Assembly (NCBI RefSeq): GCF_035046505.1
Contig: NC_089830.1
Coordinates: 19,176,061-19,240,060, forward strand
Direction of reading: 5' to 3'
Source of the DNA: Tiliqua scincoides
Taxonomy: Eukaryota; Chordata; Lepidosauria; Squamata; Scincidae
Length of the DNA stretch: 64,000 nucleotides
Shown here: positions 21,545-33,745 of the stretch, in pieces
Position numbering within the stretch: position 1 is the stretch's first letter
How the letters are laid out: each line of letters begins with the position of its first letter
Position numbers and translations under genes: made by a program
Notes under the pieces: generated by a model
What the model was told of the DNA's origin: nothing
What the model saw: only the letters and a program-made list of their open reading frames with translations
The model's database searches: none

Positions 21545-22345
21545 CTCCTCTTAGTCTGCAGTCCTTTGCACGCTTTCTTGGGAGTGAGCCCCATTGAACT
21601 GGGGGGGGGGGGACGACTTGCTTCTGAGTAAAGCTTCCCTTCCCCCCTCTCTAGGATTGGGCTCTTGCAGTTCAATCCTGTCCAAGTCTGCTCAGAAGCA
21701 AATCCCATTAGAGTCAGTGGATTGACTCCCAGGTAAGTATGGATAGGATTGTGGCCTCAGACTGCAGTGCTGTCCACACTTTCATGGGAGAAAGCCCTAT
21801 TGGCTATAATGGGACTTACTTCTGAGTAGACCTGCCTAGGTTTGGGCTCTTAAGGCTGCAATCCGATTCATGCTTTCCTGGGAGTAAGTCTCATTGAACA
21901 CTGCGGGACTTACTTCTGAGTAGGCATGCATAGGCTTGGGCTGCAGAAGAGCGAAGGGGGGCGACGAATGCGTTAGAAAACCATGCACCGTCCTCCTTGC
22001 CCCCTCCCCTCTCTCTGCCCCCCTTCCCGCCGCCAACCTGCGTGAGGACCTCCGTGCTGTCCTAAGGGAAGATTGCAGGGCTGGAAAGGAGGAATGGGTG
22101 AGCCGATCGTGAGAAACCCAAGCGCTGGAAAGAGGGCACGGCTTTGCACCGTGCAGGATCCGTTACTTGGGTGCCCGCACCCTGGCGAGGGAACGGCGCC
22201 TACCCCTAGCGGGGGACCAGGCTGGATGAAGCCGCTAGATGTCTGCCTAAAGCTGCAATTCTAGCCACGCTTACCTGGGAGTAAGCCCCACTGACTATAA
22301 TGGAACTTACTTCTGAGTAGGAATGCCTAGGCTTGGGCTCTAAGC
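21545..22345. repeat. Array of squamate monomers
   Basis: Five or so copies of the 60-90 bp dispersed monomer, both orientations, at about 21545-21640, 21660-21750, 21755-21850, 21855-21945 and 22250-22350. They contain ggcttactcccaggtaag and ttctgagtagacctg blocks. GC-rich single-copy-looking DNA (21960-22240) lies between the last two. Confidence 0.75.
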
Positions 22346-22499
22346 TGGCACACGCGGGCTCCCTTCCAGCAGGGTGGCATCAGGGAATTCCAGGTGGAGA
22401 CTTGAAGGTTGAAAAGTTCTAGGTCTATTTTCTTCTGGGTGGGGGAGGCAGCATCTTGCAACAACATGGACTTGCTGTCAGTCAGGTTACCCCAACAGC

Positions 22500-23217
22500 T
22501 CCATGAGCAGCTACCACGTTTTCCAGACTCACAAAGAGAGTCTGGTCCAACAAGAAGCTGATGGAACATACCAAGATCCAGCTCTACAAAACTTGCGTCC
22601 TGAGTACACTTCTGTACTGCAGCGAGTCATGGACTCTTCGCTCACAACAGGAGAGGAAACAGCGCTTTCCACATGCGCTGCCTACAACGCATTCTCGGCA
22701 TCACCTGGCAGGACAAAGTTTCAAACAACACAGTCCTGGAACGTGCTGGAATCCCTAGCATGTATGCACTGCTGAAACAGAGACACCTGCATTGGCTTGG
22801 TCATGTCGTGAGAATGGATGATGGCCGGATCCCAAAGGATCTCCTCTATGGAGAACTCGTGCAAGGAAAGCGCCCTACAAGTAGACCACAGCTGCGATAC
22901 AAGGACATCTGCAAGAGGGATCTGAAGGCCTTAGGAATGGACCTCAACAGGTGGGAAACCCTGGCCTCTGAGCGGCCCGCTTGGAGGCAGGCTGTGCAGC
23001 ATGGCCTTTCCCAGTTTGAAGAGACACTTGGCCAGCAGTCTGAGGCAAAGAGGCAAAGAAGGAAGGCCCATAGCCAGGGAGACAGAGCAGGGACAGACTG
23101 CACTTGTGGAAGGGATTGTCACTCTCGAATTGGCCTTTTCAGCCACACTAGACGCTGTTCCAGAACCACCATTCAGAGCACGATACCAGAGTCTTTCAAG
23201 ACTGAAGGTTGCCAACA
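22500..23217 (+). mobile_element. Non-LTR retrotransposon 3' end, second copy
   Basis: This is the same family as 19492 but reaches further upstream: RVWSNKKLMEHTKIQLYKTC and VLSTLLYCSESWTLRSQQE precede the 22673-23257 frame. Two bases (about one codon less) are missing near 22661 relative to the 19492 copy, which shifts the frame there. The finger region is shortened ([20 protein letters not shown]). It ends with gactgaaggttgccaac. Confidence 0.85.
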
Positions 23218-24224
23218 ACCCAGTGGGGGGACAAGGACACAGCAGGAGGTGTGGTAGGCTTCTTGGAGGCATCTGATTACCTCCTTGGATGACCCTCTGA
23301 TTAGCTGGGACTGGGTGACCCTTTGGTTTGCTCTAGCAGGGCTGCTCCTGTGATAAGACACCCCATTTCAACCTCAAGATCAAAAAGGCACTGGTGTCCT
23401 GGCATTGCCAGGGAGCCCCCACTTGAACAACTTGTCCTTCATCTTAGTGAATAAGCCTAATGGACCATCTTGTCCCAGAGCCCTGCAGGTTCTCTGCTGG
23501 GAACACTCATGCCCTAAGAGTTAATGCAGTTGTTTGTCCTTGCCTCCTTCCTCTATACTTGGTTTATAGTTCCTTCCCCTACATAGGTCGTAACTGCCTT
23601 TTCTCTTCAGTACCTTCTGATTTTTGTCCCTGGGGGCACAGGTGCTGTTAACCCTGCTCTGTAACTCAATATGGGGGTCCTTCCACACTCTAAGTGGGCT
23701 GTAATGGTTGCTTGAGGCTGTTCTCTTCCATATAATTGGTCTTTGTCTATATGCCTAATAAAGGTTTGTTGTTGTTGGTCTTTGTTTTTCATCATGAAGC
23801 CAGCAGTGCATCCTTTTTTCTTTGGGGGGGGGGTGTCTCTCTAAGTCAGCAATCTCTTCCCACTAGGATATATTTTCATGCAGCCTCTAGGAAAGGTGTG
23901 TGAGAGGCTGGAGTTCCCTTCCCTGCCAAGTGCTGCACTTAAATCGCCTCTGCCTCTTAGGCAAGTGAGTCATTGATCTTGTTACCTGACAACATCAAAT
24001 CCATGGTGTGATTTCTTCCCTGCCCCCCCCCCCAATACTTGTAAGGGGAGGCTTTTTTAATGTGGTTATGAGGTCTCCTCTACACAACCTTTATAGTTTG
24101 CAGGAACTGGTGTAAACTTGTCATATAAAGAGGAATATCTCAACTACTCTTTGGCAATGATGTGACGGTTTGGCTCCTTTCTCTCTCACCCCCCATCCCC
24201 AGCTTCAAAGAGGGAACTCTGCAT

Positions 24225-24270
<46 letters not shown>

Positions 24271-25725
24271 AAAGAGGGGGGGAATTAACAAAATACAGTT
24301 TTTATTGTCGGAACCCATTTCTGCTTCTAATTCTTCAAAAGCATAAAGAAATGTCATTGGTTGTGCTGGAATTCATTTAGCTCCCCCATTTATACCCTGT
24401 GGTATAAATGCGCTTAATCATTTTTAAAATATTTACACTGTTGCCTGTTAAAAAGACAGAACAGTTCTGTCTTTGGTGGCAGTAGAGAAGTCGGTCGACT
24501 GTTCTTCCTTGCATCTAACCTGAACCATTCAGGGTGCATTGTGCATGATTTTCTTTGTTTGGTCACGTGCATCTCATTCCAGCTGTGCAGCCCATACCTC
24601 TGGATAAATGTTAAATCTGTGCTCCAATACACTCCTTTAAACAGTTGCTTAGTGTTGGCCCTAACTGCTCTCCTGAAGGTAGTTTGAGCAATACTAGCAT
24701 GGAGTTGTCCTATCCTTTCAATTGCAAGGTGCCTTTCTAGAATTACAGTGTGATGCCATAGAGAGGGAGCAGGTGACGCTCATTTGCAGGCATGAGTGTG
24801 TGAGCAATAGAAATAATTACCAGGCGAACTTAGGATTCTCTGTCAGTATTTCAGGAAGAAAGTTAAACGTCTTGTGGAGTAATGATGAGTTCTGCAATGG
24901 GATAGAGAGAATTGAATAACCTAAATCACAGATACACTTAAATTTGATTCATTGCAAGTAAACGAGTTCTGTAACTTGACTGATGGGGGTGAGATGACCA
25001 AAGGCATTTGTTTGCAAAGTTGACAAAATAGCTAACTGTACTCTAATAGGAAAGTGTGGGCAATGGATCATGTCTGCATCAGCAAAAGCAAAATTTCTGG
25101 CTCTTCAAGAATGTGTTAGTGCATGTGGGAGACACCTGGATTTATAATGCTGTAAAGAAGTCATTTCTTGGGTTGTAAGCAGTTCTGTGTGATCTTGCTG
25201 GTATGGAAGGTCTACTTACTGGCAGGTTTCAATACCTTCCCAACATAATTGTTGTAGGTCTCTTATGGAAATTTAAGCCACTTCATGCAACTGTGTAACT
25301 TATATGCATTCTGAGAGCCTGAGGTCTTCTAGTGTGAGCCTCTGCACAAGAACTCTGGGGTCTATCTGGATAACTCTTCCTATACTTGTGCAACAAAGGC
25401 TGTAGTACTCTAATCCTGCAGCCAATCGCATTATGAGATAATGCTGACCATTTTATTAAGGCAAATCTTTTCTTCCAGAAATGATCTGGAGGGTTGTGAT
25501 GCCTGAGTCTTGGTAATAAGAGGCTGGTGTACTGGTCTTTTCTCCATATGTGGCTTTTTGCCTCCGTAAGGCTGTCCTAAAATGCATCACAGCAGTGATG
25601 ACTGGGCAGCAGAACAGACAAAATCTGTAATGGTGTGCTTTGCAATTATCTGTATTTATTCGCCATAGGCTCAGTGCGACTTAAAGCAGTTTAATCATTT
25701 TCTGTCTTGGTCCTTAAGGGCTTTT
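23218..25725. other. Intergenic stretch
   Basis: No gene is recognised. A block at about 23580-23790 ends in atgcctaataaaggtttg followed by (TTG)n, like the polyadenylated end of an unidentified retroelement. A (TG)n microsatellite follows at 24225-24268. Otherwise nothing supportable. Confidence 0.5.
24225..24268. repeat. (TG)n microsatellite
   Basis: About 22 uninterrupted TG units. Confidence 0.95.
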
Positions 25726-25730
25726 TTTTG

Positions 25731-26205
25731 TTGGCATCCTTCAGTCTCAGAAGACTATGGTATCACGCTCTGAATAGTGATTCTGGAACAGAGTGTACCT
25801 CTCCAGTGCGTGAAGCCTGGGTAAAGTAGATATGGAGGACAGACTGTTACCCATGCTGCAAATCCCTCCTCTCCACGTCGCTGAAATGGTCCAATGGAAA
25901 GGCAGAAGCCAATACGGTTGGTTCCAGCAGTGTTGCAGGAGTTGCCAGAACGTGACTGTGTTCAGCCATGAACTGCCTCAGGGACTCTGGCTCCGGATTT
26001 TGCCTCGAGGTTGACTCCTGAAGCCTTTTCCATAACTGGATGTAGCCACAAGGCAGTGGAGGTTTGGGATCAGAGTTTGCCTTCTCTCAGATGAGCTGCC
26101 TTCCCAGGCTAACGAGTCCCATCTACCCGGTGGCTGTTTAGTCGCCTCTTACGACAAGTACAGCCAAACTGAGGGCCTATTCTTATCCCCAGCCCCCAGG
26201 GCTGG
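25731..26205 (-). mobile_element. LINE 3' UTR related to the 19492 family
   Basis: The plus strand begins gttggcatccttcagtctcagaagactatggtatcacgctctgaatag, the reverse complement of that family's tail. It continues through ggctaacgagtcccatctacccggtggc and gtcgcctcttacgacaag. No open frame is present; this is 3' untranslated sequence of a sister subfamily. Confidence 0.65.
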
Positions 26206-26432
26206 GGCTTGAACTCTAGATATTGTATGGGTACGGTGGCTTGGGGTGAGAAAAGAGGTAAACTTAAAAACAATTGTTTGTGGTCTCTCACCCTTTTTGT
26301 ATTGGTTATTTCTTTCCTTCTCAAACGCACTTCTCTTGCAACATTATTCACTAGTTCTTCCCACTGCCCTAATTGTAAGACCACAGTCAGATGGACATGG
26401 TGGAAAGGAGAACTCTAAAACACAGCCTAGAA

Positions 26433-26675
26433 CAGTGGTTCCCAAACTTCTTAGTATTGGGACCCACCCAAAAAAATGTTCACTTTGTCAGCTGCTTAAG
26501 CCTCTGTGGTTATAATAGTGATTGGACCCCAGTGCTACCCCACCCCCACCCCAAAGTAGCAAGTGGTTTAACCCTTGATGCACATAGCCCAATTTACCCT
26601 GTCAGTTTTGCGGATCACAAAAATTTGGGTCGTGACTCACTAGTGGGCCACGGACCCACCGTTTGGGAACTGCTG
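26433..26675. mobile_element. hAT-type MITE
   Basis: Ends CAGTGGTTCCCAAACT and GTTTGGGAACTGCTG are flanked by gcctagaa and ccctaaaa (6 of 8 match). Same family as 15-204 and 57006-57343. Confidence 0.7.
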
Positions 26676-26699
26676 CCCTAAAACTCTGTCCAGTCCTTG

Positions 26700-29575
26700 C
26701 ATTCTTTTTTCCTTTTTGAATTTCTAGTCCTTTAACAGTCTGCTCTTCAAAGGAAAGGTGCAGCTCCAGCTGGTGGAGATGGGAGTGACAGTTCACACCA
26801 GTTCTTTCTCTCTGTCTCCTTATAAGGCGGCTGCATTTGCTTAGGGGGATACAAGCCCATTCCCAGCTACTGAACAGATGGAGATGATGCCAGTGTGGCC
26901 AACAGTTGTCTCTACCATTGCTGAGCATGTGGAGTGTTCTGCACTGCTGTATGTTGATCTCAATCCCTATGTTATGTAAGGTGCCTCTGCACATCAAACT
27001 AGGTCTAGCTACTATTCTGGACCCACACTCCGAGCTTGGAAAGGCTATCTTAAAAACTGATCCACAATTCTGCCAGAATTTGCATCCAAAAATTGGTTTT
27101 TGTGCCCTCTCTGCCAAGCATTTCAAAGAACAGTTTCATCACTCTGTCAGAAGTTATGCAAAGTGTGGATGTTGCACAAAACTCAAGTGTGTGCTTCATT
27201 TTATGTGCCTTTTAATTAGCATATGCTTTTAAATGTGTCAGTGGGATTGGAGTATGAAAGGGGACTGGTGCAGCAGCTCAAAATCAGCATTGTAACCAAA
27301 TGAGAAATTTTTTAACTTGGAGCACACTTTTACAAACACATGACAAGCACACAAATCATTTTTCTAGACATGTGTCTCCTCTCAGCTTGTCCCTCCTCTT
27401 TGTTGCAGTCTGGGATCCTTGCAGCTGACTTTGCTTGGTGCTTTCAGAGTGGAAGCAAATGGATACTGTATGATGGCAGGTTCTGTCTTCAGATCTCTGC
27501 ATGCTTTGATTTCTTAAAGACGTTGCGGTGAACGCTTAACTGTGTTCTTGCAACTGTGTACTAGAAGTCAACTTCCTGGATCCAAACAACTGCACATCTC
27601 CCTTGCATGTGCAGTAGAACAAGCTTTGTGATGGTGTTTCCTAAGTAGCCGTACCCGCATAGCAAGTGGGCAGCAATTGGAGCCTGATGCCATATATAGA
27701 AGTCTGAGTATGTTGACTGAGGTCCACAGGCTACCCCTCCTCTCTATGGCCAAGCATTGGGGTACACTGAGCAGAATGTTTGTCTAGTAGCCTTTGAAGA
27801 GTGGACCCTTATTCCTTATCAGGCTCCATTGAAATTAGGATGGTCTCAAAAGGAGTTTTGTGATAACAAATAATGTGTGTGTGTGTGTGCGTGCGCGTGC
27901 CTGCTGTTTAGAGGAACTCCCAGGATCCTGTATACAGGGTTCTGCACATGATATTGACAGCATGTTCACTGTCTCAGTTTTTAGCCACTGAATAGGTCGG
28001 AATTTAGGCAATGATGCTATTTACCTGCCAGTGGTGGTTGTGAGAATCTGCCTTTAGCAGTGATAAGCGCCCCCTCCTCCCAGTTCTGCACACTGATGGT
28101 TATCCTAGGTGGAGAAGGAAGACATCAGCCTGAGTTTCAAAAGTCTTTGTGCATTTTTGGTAGTGAGGATAGTTTAAAATTTAAAAATTGATAAATTGCC
28201 AGGCTCAAGCTCAGAAGTGAGCATGAATGTGCATCTCCCTTGTGTATTCCTTGGTGAAACACAGATTGTGGTACTCCCCCGGTGCCCCTTTTGAGTTGTC
28301 TTGATGCATCTTCTCATGCCACTGGGACTGTGTGTCTCCATCTGGAATACCAGGTGTTGCATGCAGCAGCTGTTTTGGGACCATTATGCTCCAGTCATTT
28401 GTTCTCAACAAAGCATTTCTTCTGTGCAAAAGAAATGCTGATTGTGAGGATCTTCTGAAAAGTCTGTGCTGCTGGTGGTGATTTCTCTTCAGTTGCTTAA
28501 TTACTGTGATTTTCTCTGTGTGTACATATAATATGTTAATGACTTCTTAGATGCTTGGTTGATTTTGAGTTGAAGAATTCATGCTGTGTATTAATAAAAT
28601 AGTTACAACTAAAAGAGCCCAGATAGTACAGCATAGTAAGGACAGGCAATAGTAACAGAAAAATCATGACGTGGTTCTATTGTAATATTCAGCTGTCCTC
28701 TTTCAGATTTTCAAAACATGAATTTGCTGACGTCTGTCAATTCCAAGGATATACACGTTTTATTCTTATTTTCTGCAGTGGCCTTTCAAAGTCACAGAAG
28801 TAGCTGAAATTCTGTGTGTGAGCATCTGATTTTTGGCTGAAGTTAATAGTGGAGACAATGAGTTCTCAATTGTACAAAGATGGTCGACTGGATGATAGTT
28901 CTGAAAAAACTCACATTTGGTTGTAGTGAATGTGCTGCACCTCTAGCAGCAGGTGCACAAGTACCAAGCAGGCTTTCTAATTCATCATCAACCATAGGTC
29001 TGGGAAAAACAAAATTGCCACCTTTGGCATACATTTGTCAAATTACTTTTGGGGGGGAGGGTAGCAGAGCAAATGTCCATACTAATCTTCTTGGTATACA
29101 GCCTCTTGAACCTGGAGTAAGAGCACATGGTTTTTCATCTTGCATTTGTATCTCACCTTCCATAAATTTGGCACCTTTGGAGGACTATTCCCCTCTCTTT
29201 TCCCATCAATCCTGGGACTGGGTTGAAGGACAATGCCAAGCCTAAGGTCTTCCAGTGAGCTCTGTGATGTCTTTCTGGTACCTGTTCAGCAAAGTCCAGT
29301 GCACCTGGATGCCCCCCTCCTCTCCCACCTCATCTCAACAAGCCCCCCATTCTCTTCTGAAGAGGGTCCCTCTGTCTAACACCAAGTAACTCTTAGGGTA
29401 GCACTTTACTCACAAAGCTCACTGGAGTGTCAAACTCGTTCAGACTCGTTCAGAGAGGATGGGGGTGGTAGTGTGGGGGGGGGGAGGAAATACAAAAACC
29501 CCTTTATTTTCACCCCTGCAGGGAAACAAATACAGACTTTGTGCTAGAGAGTAGCAATCTTAACAAGACAGAGTA
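26700..29575. other. Intergenic stretch
   Basis: No recognised gene. A minus-strand open frame of 174 codons (26602-27126) and one reading YAKGGNFVFPRPMVDDELES (about 28880-29034) match no family I know and lack splice or codon evidence. A short gt/gc microsatellite lies at 27877-27900. Confidence 0.45.
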
Positions 29576-29579
29576 GTGT

Positions 29580-29730
29580 GTATACTAATTATTATTATTA
29601 TTTTATTAATTTATACCCCGCCTTTTTGCCCAAAGGGCGCACAAGGCGGCTTACAGATAATTTAAAATACAACATTAAAAACAATCATTAAAACAATTTA
29701 TAATAATTAAAAATCTAAAATATCCCCATA
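29580..29730. mobile_element. SINE/LINE-derived fragment with 'ccccgccttt' block
   Basis: (ATT)n followed by aatttataccccgcctttttgcccaaagggcg and ggcggcttacag, a common squamate repeat end also seen near 55667-55722. Confidence 0.55.
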
Positions 29731-30768
29731 ATAAAATAGTTGGTTACACTTCTCTGTATAATAACAGTGGATAAATTTGTCAGACAAGCTATAAATCAAG
29801 ACTTCTTTCTTTGTAAAGTGGTTTTTAGGCTGGCGGTCTGAGCAAGGAATGTCCCCAATACTCTGTGTTGCTGATTTCTTTCATGTGAGGAAAAATGGTG
29901 CTGGTATTTTAAATATGGTAAACCACAGCGCAATGTTACTACTTGCTTTACATCAGCCTCCTTGTGTTAGAATATACAGTCTTTGATTCATTTTCAGTGT
30001 TAAAATGAGATGCCAAAGGGTAATAAGGCAGGATTGGCTTAGCGGAGTCATGAAAATGGACTTTGGAAGCTTGGCCTGGGTTGTTCCCCTCAAGCAGCTC
30101 CTACCGAAGTATCTTGACGTTCAGCTATAATGGGAGGAATGGCTCTAGTAATATTGAAAACCAAACCACAGATCAGATGTTCCCTTTTGGATCTAACAAA
30201 AAAAAGACTTTACTGAAAAAGCTTGAAAATTATTACAAAAAGACTGAAATAATATTTACAGAATTACTTGCTGAAATATTCAGCACCTGAGAAATCCAAC
30301 CAAGTGAGAGCCATGCAAATGAAAAGCTTGGGTCTGTGCAGGTCATTTCAGTTCTGCAGTAAAACTGGAACAAAGTATCCAGGAGCTTTAGAAACTGCTT
30401 TCCAATTCCAGTCCAAATTTACAGGCAATTGGCTGAGATTGAAGTGGTATATCAGAATGCTACTTTCTAATTTAAAGCAGTGTTAACACAGTTAAAGTTA
30501 CTCATAAAAAAATTACACAAAGGGGCACAGTTGCTAAAAAAAAAAGACAGCTTAATGGCAAGCTATCTGTTTAGCTGGAGCCTGAATGTGGAAGTAATAA
30601 ATACAAAAGGACTGGAGTGAAATCAGCTCGGGTAAAAGATCACCTTTTGTTTAAGCATTTGCAAATATATTACTTCTGCCAAACCAAAGAGCTTTACATA
30701 GCTGCTCCCAGCGTCTTATCTGTTGCCATAGGATGGATTATTAAAACATAACGGTCATGTGTGAAATA
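29731..30768. other. Region downstream of the ISY1 copy
   Basis: AT-rich DNA without a recognised gene. Some of 30540-30768 is probably 3' untranslated sequence of the ISY1 copy. I see no clear AATAAA plus oligo(A) tail on the minus strand, so its 3' end cannot be placed. Confidence 0.4.
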
Positions 30769-31617
30769 CTACAGTCCTAGAAGTCTTTTAGCTTCTTCAC
30801 TTTGAGCCATAAGAGTTTCACTGGCATACTTCTGAAGGAGTTCCATCTTCTTCCTTCTGACAAGAGCTTCCTCGATCTCTTGTTGTGATGGCACTGGGAC
30901 ATGAGCAATAAACTTCTGCTGGCTATCCTCACCTTCCTTTTCCATTCCATCTTCTTCATCAGACGCATCCTCATTTACTGCATAGATGTTTACTTCTTCC
31001 TCTTCCTCCTCCTTGTCACCTCTTGCAAGACGCGCTTCTCTCTCTGCTTTCCATTCTTCCACTGCTTCTGCGATAACTTTCCTTTCATGTTCCTGCTCCA
31101 GTGGCTCCAGGACCCCATCGTCCTCGTCTCTGTAGCCGTAGTATTCTGCATCAATAGCCTTCATGAGTTCAGCTCGTGTCTTCCTTGGAGGAGGAAGAGG
31201 TTCTCTTTCAAAAAGCTCTCTAACTCCAGGTAAGTCTTTAGCAGCTCCAAAGTATTTGTAACCCCTGTTTCCTGGGACTTCTTTTCCTTCGTGATCAAGC
31301 ATTTTGGGGCCAATTCTTGCATAATCAGGTCCTCCCAGCTCCTTGATCCGAACTTCCTAGTGTCCTTTTTCTCTTAGGAGTTTGTTGATCTCATCATTCA
31401 AGTCACGAATTCGGAACTCCCCTAAACCAGCATTTTGAATCTGTGCCACCTTCTTGGAAACCTCCCCAATAATCTGTCGCCTCCATTTCTCAGCTTTAGG
31501 CAGCTCATTACATTCCGATGCTAGGAAGGGCCTCCGCTCCTTAACTTTCCCTTCCTCTAACTGAGCCTGGCGGAATCTTGCCAAAGCAGTCATTGCCTTT
31601 TCCGCATTTCGAGCCAT
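30769..31617 (-). pseudogene. ISY1: Intronless ISY1 copy with a single in-frame stop
   Basis: This reads as the spliceosome factor ISY1 from MARNAEKAMTALARFRQAQL to QSEEAKRLLGL, 282 codons without introns; vertebrate ISY1 normally has many introns. ISY1 acts in the nucleus as part of the activated spliceosome (NTC-associated). The ATG at 31617 sits in a good context (gccATGG). The frame is open apart from codon 87, where TGG (Trp in KGHWEVRIKEL) is TAG at 31357-31359. The acidic stretch GDKEEEEEEVNIYAVNED and the C-terminus SQQEIEEALVRRKKMELL are intact. A CpG-rich block lies upstream. It is a retrocopy by structure. The stop may be real, polymorphic or an assembly error, so I call it a probable pseudogene. 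Confidence 0.88.
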
Positions 31618-32100
31618 GGCGGGAGCCTCCGCGACTAGGAACACACCGAGCGGCGCTCAAGCGACTCCTTCCACCCGGACGGCGCACCGGAAGAGAGCAG
31701 TGACGCGGGATGGCAGGCGGCTCTATCGTCTCCCATAGAGACTTCCGGTTTCCGGCCGGAGTGCCGCGTACGGATCGCGAGGGGGCCCAAAACAGGCGCG
31801 TCGAAAGCGCCTGTTACAGATACAAACGAGTGGAGAAACGCGCGCCTTCAAAGTCCTCCTTGAACGGCGCGGACTCATCCACAGAGCCAATCAAACTTCA
31901 GCAGCGGACGGCGGGGCGACACGCCCAACGGAGACTGCGCCCAACGGTCTTCAAGGCAGGGAGACAGAGCCTCCCTACCGCAGGGCTTCGAAAAGCAGCG
32001 CCTGTGAGTGCTGGGGGCGCCGCTCCTCGGAGTACTACGGCAGGGAGGCTCCGCCTCCCGGCTGCAAGGGGACTTGCTGCCCAGGAAGCTTGCGCGGAAC
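31618..32100 (-). promoter_or_regulatory. CpG-rich 5' flank of the ISY1 copy
   Basis: About 480 bp of GC- and CpG-rich DNA precedes the ISY1 start, including a CCAAT-type gccaatcaaa (31886-31895) and several GC-rich direct motifs. An ordinary mRNA retrocopy would not bring such a flank. Either the copy landed next to a CpG-island promoter or the promoter belongs to a gene reading the other way. Confidence 0.5.
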
Positions 32101-32210
32101 TGGAAGTCTTGGATCTAACAATTTATCAGCATTCAGTGTGTCATGGAGTTGGATCGTATGCTTACCCCAAAAATACCACATGGGGGTACATATATAGGAG
32201 GTTGTTAAAC

Positions 32211-33325
32211 AACATAAGAACAGCCCCACTGGATCAGGCCATAGGCCCATCTAGTCCGGCTTCCTGTATCTCACAGCGGCCCACCAAATGCCCAGGGAGC
32301 ACACCAGATAACAAGAGACCTGCAAGGCTTTCTGGGAATTGTAGTTAAGAACATAAGAAGAGCCCCACTGGATCAGGCCATAGGCCCATCTAGTCCAGCT
32401 TCCTGTATCTCACAGCGGCCCACCAAATGCCCAGGGAGCACACCAGATAACAAGAGACCTGCAAGGCTTCCTGGGAATTGTAGTTAAGAACATAAGAAGA
32501 GCCCCACTGGATCAGGCCATAGGCCCATCTAGTCCAGCTTCCTGTATCTCACAGCGGCCCACCAAATGCCCCAGGGAGCACACCAGATAACAAGAGACCT
32601 GCAAGGCTTCCTGGGAATTGTAGTTAAGAACATAAGAACAGCCCCACTGGATCAGGCCATAGGCCCATCTAGTCCGGCTTCCTGTATCTCACAGCGGCCC
32701 ACCAAATGCCCCAGGGAGCACACCAGATAACAAGAGACCTGCAAGGCTTCCTGGGAATTGTAGTTAAGAACATAAGAAGAGCCCCACTGGATCAGGCCAT
32801 AGGCCCATCTAGTCCAGCTTCCTGTATCTCACAGCGACCCACCAAATGCCCCAGGGAGCACCCCAGATAACAAGAAGACCTGCAAGGCTTCCTGGGAATT
32901 GTAGTTAAAAACATAAGAACAGCCCCACTGGATCAGGCCCTAGACCCATCTAGTCCAGCTTCCTGTATCTCACAGCGGCCCACCAAATGCCCCAGGGAGC
33001 ACACCCGATAACAAGAGACCTCATCCTGGTGCCCTCCCTTGCATCTGGCCTTCTGACATAGCCCAATTCTAAAATCAGGAGGTTGCACATACACATCATG
33101 GCTTGTAACCCGTAATGGATTTTTCCTCCAGAAACTTGTCCAAGCCCCTTTTAAAGGTGTCTAGGTTAGACGCCAGCACCACATCCTGTGGCAAGGAGTT
33201 CCACAGACCGACCACACGCTGAGTAAAGAAATATTTTCTTTTGTCTGTCCTAACCCGCCCAACACTCAATTTTAGTGGATGTCCCCTGGTTCTGGTATTA
33301 CAAGCTGGAGTATCATTCCTGAATA
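32211..33325 (-). repeat. Six-fold tandem array of a CR1 3' tail plus a ZNF143-like motif
   Basis: Units of 139-141 bp start at 32211, 32350, 32489, 32629, 32769 and 32910. Each holds about 110 bp of CR1 3' end followed by a flank that reads ACTACAATTCCCAG and AAGCCTTGCA on the minus strand. There are five motif copies (ends near 32346, 32486, 32626, 32766, 32907). The sixth unit continues into a longer CR1 tail to about 33325, so the array grew from one CR1 insertion. Units are nearly identical, so the expansion is recent. Confidence 0.9.
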
Positions 33326-33379
33326 TTGGAGTAAATGACTAAAATGGGGGAACATATGTGTTTATGCTAGGCATGCCTT

Positions 33380-33473
33380 TAATCAGTGCTTTTTTTGTAA
33401 AAAAAAAAAAAAAAAGGTGCAGGAACTCACAACTTGTTATATTTTTAAACCATTTTTTATTGGAGAAATAAGT

Positions 33474-33524
<51 letters not shown>

Positions 33525-33745
33525 GTGTGAGCTCCCTGATAGCAAAAGCACTCCTGTCACAGCTGGGGGGTAAAAACACCCCATTTTTTTTTAGGTGGGG
33601 AGGTGCTCCATCCGGCTATAGGAAACTCTCCATTGGGCTACAGAAAGCCTAGAGTTACAGTGTTCAGAACTAATATATAAGGTCTTGAGCCCAGCTGGTT
33701 TCCATCAGCGCCTCAAGTATTAGTTCCAAACACTTTGAGCCACTT
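33380..33745. mobile_element. MITE-like repeat with internal (AC)n
   Basis: It starts with cagtgctttttttgtaaaaa...ggtgcaggaactca and ends with tcagcgcctcaagtattagttccaaacactttgag. It carries an (AC)n run at about 33479-33521. The end block is shared with 14860-14890. Confidence 0.6.
33479..33521. repeat. (AC)n microsatellite
   Basis: About 21 uninterrupted AC units inside a MITE-like repeat. Confidence 0.95.

Noticed and set aside
26602-27126. A 174-codon minus-strand open frame
   Set aside because: It starts in a hAT element and the rest matches no family I recognise; no splice or promoter support.
28843-29034. Minus-strand frame with FVFPRPMVDDELESLL that looks protein-like
   Set aside because: Too short, no convincing splice sites and no recognised family. 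It could be a worn retrocopy fragment.
31357-31359. The ISY1 TAG as a recoded codon (selenocysteine or programmed read-through)
   Set aside because: Selenocysteine uses TGA, the position is Trp in the family, and no read-through context is evident. Mutation or sequence error is simpler.
31710-32348. A 212-codon plus-strand open frame
   Set aside because: It spans the CpG-rich flank and the CR1-derived array; no protein features.
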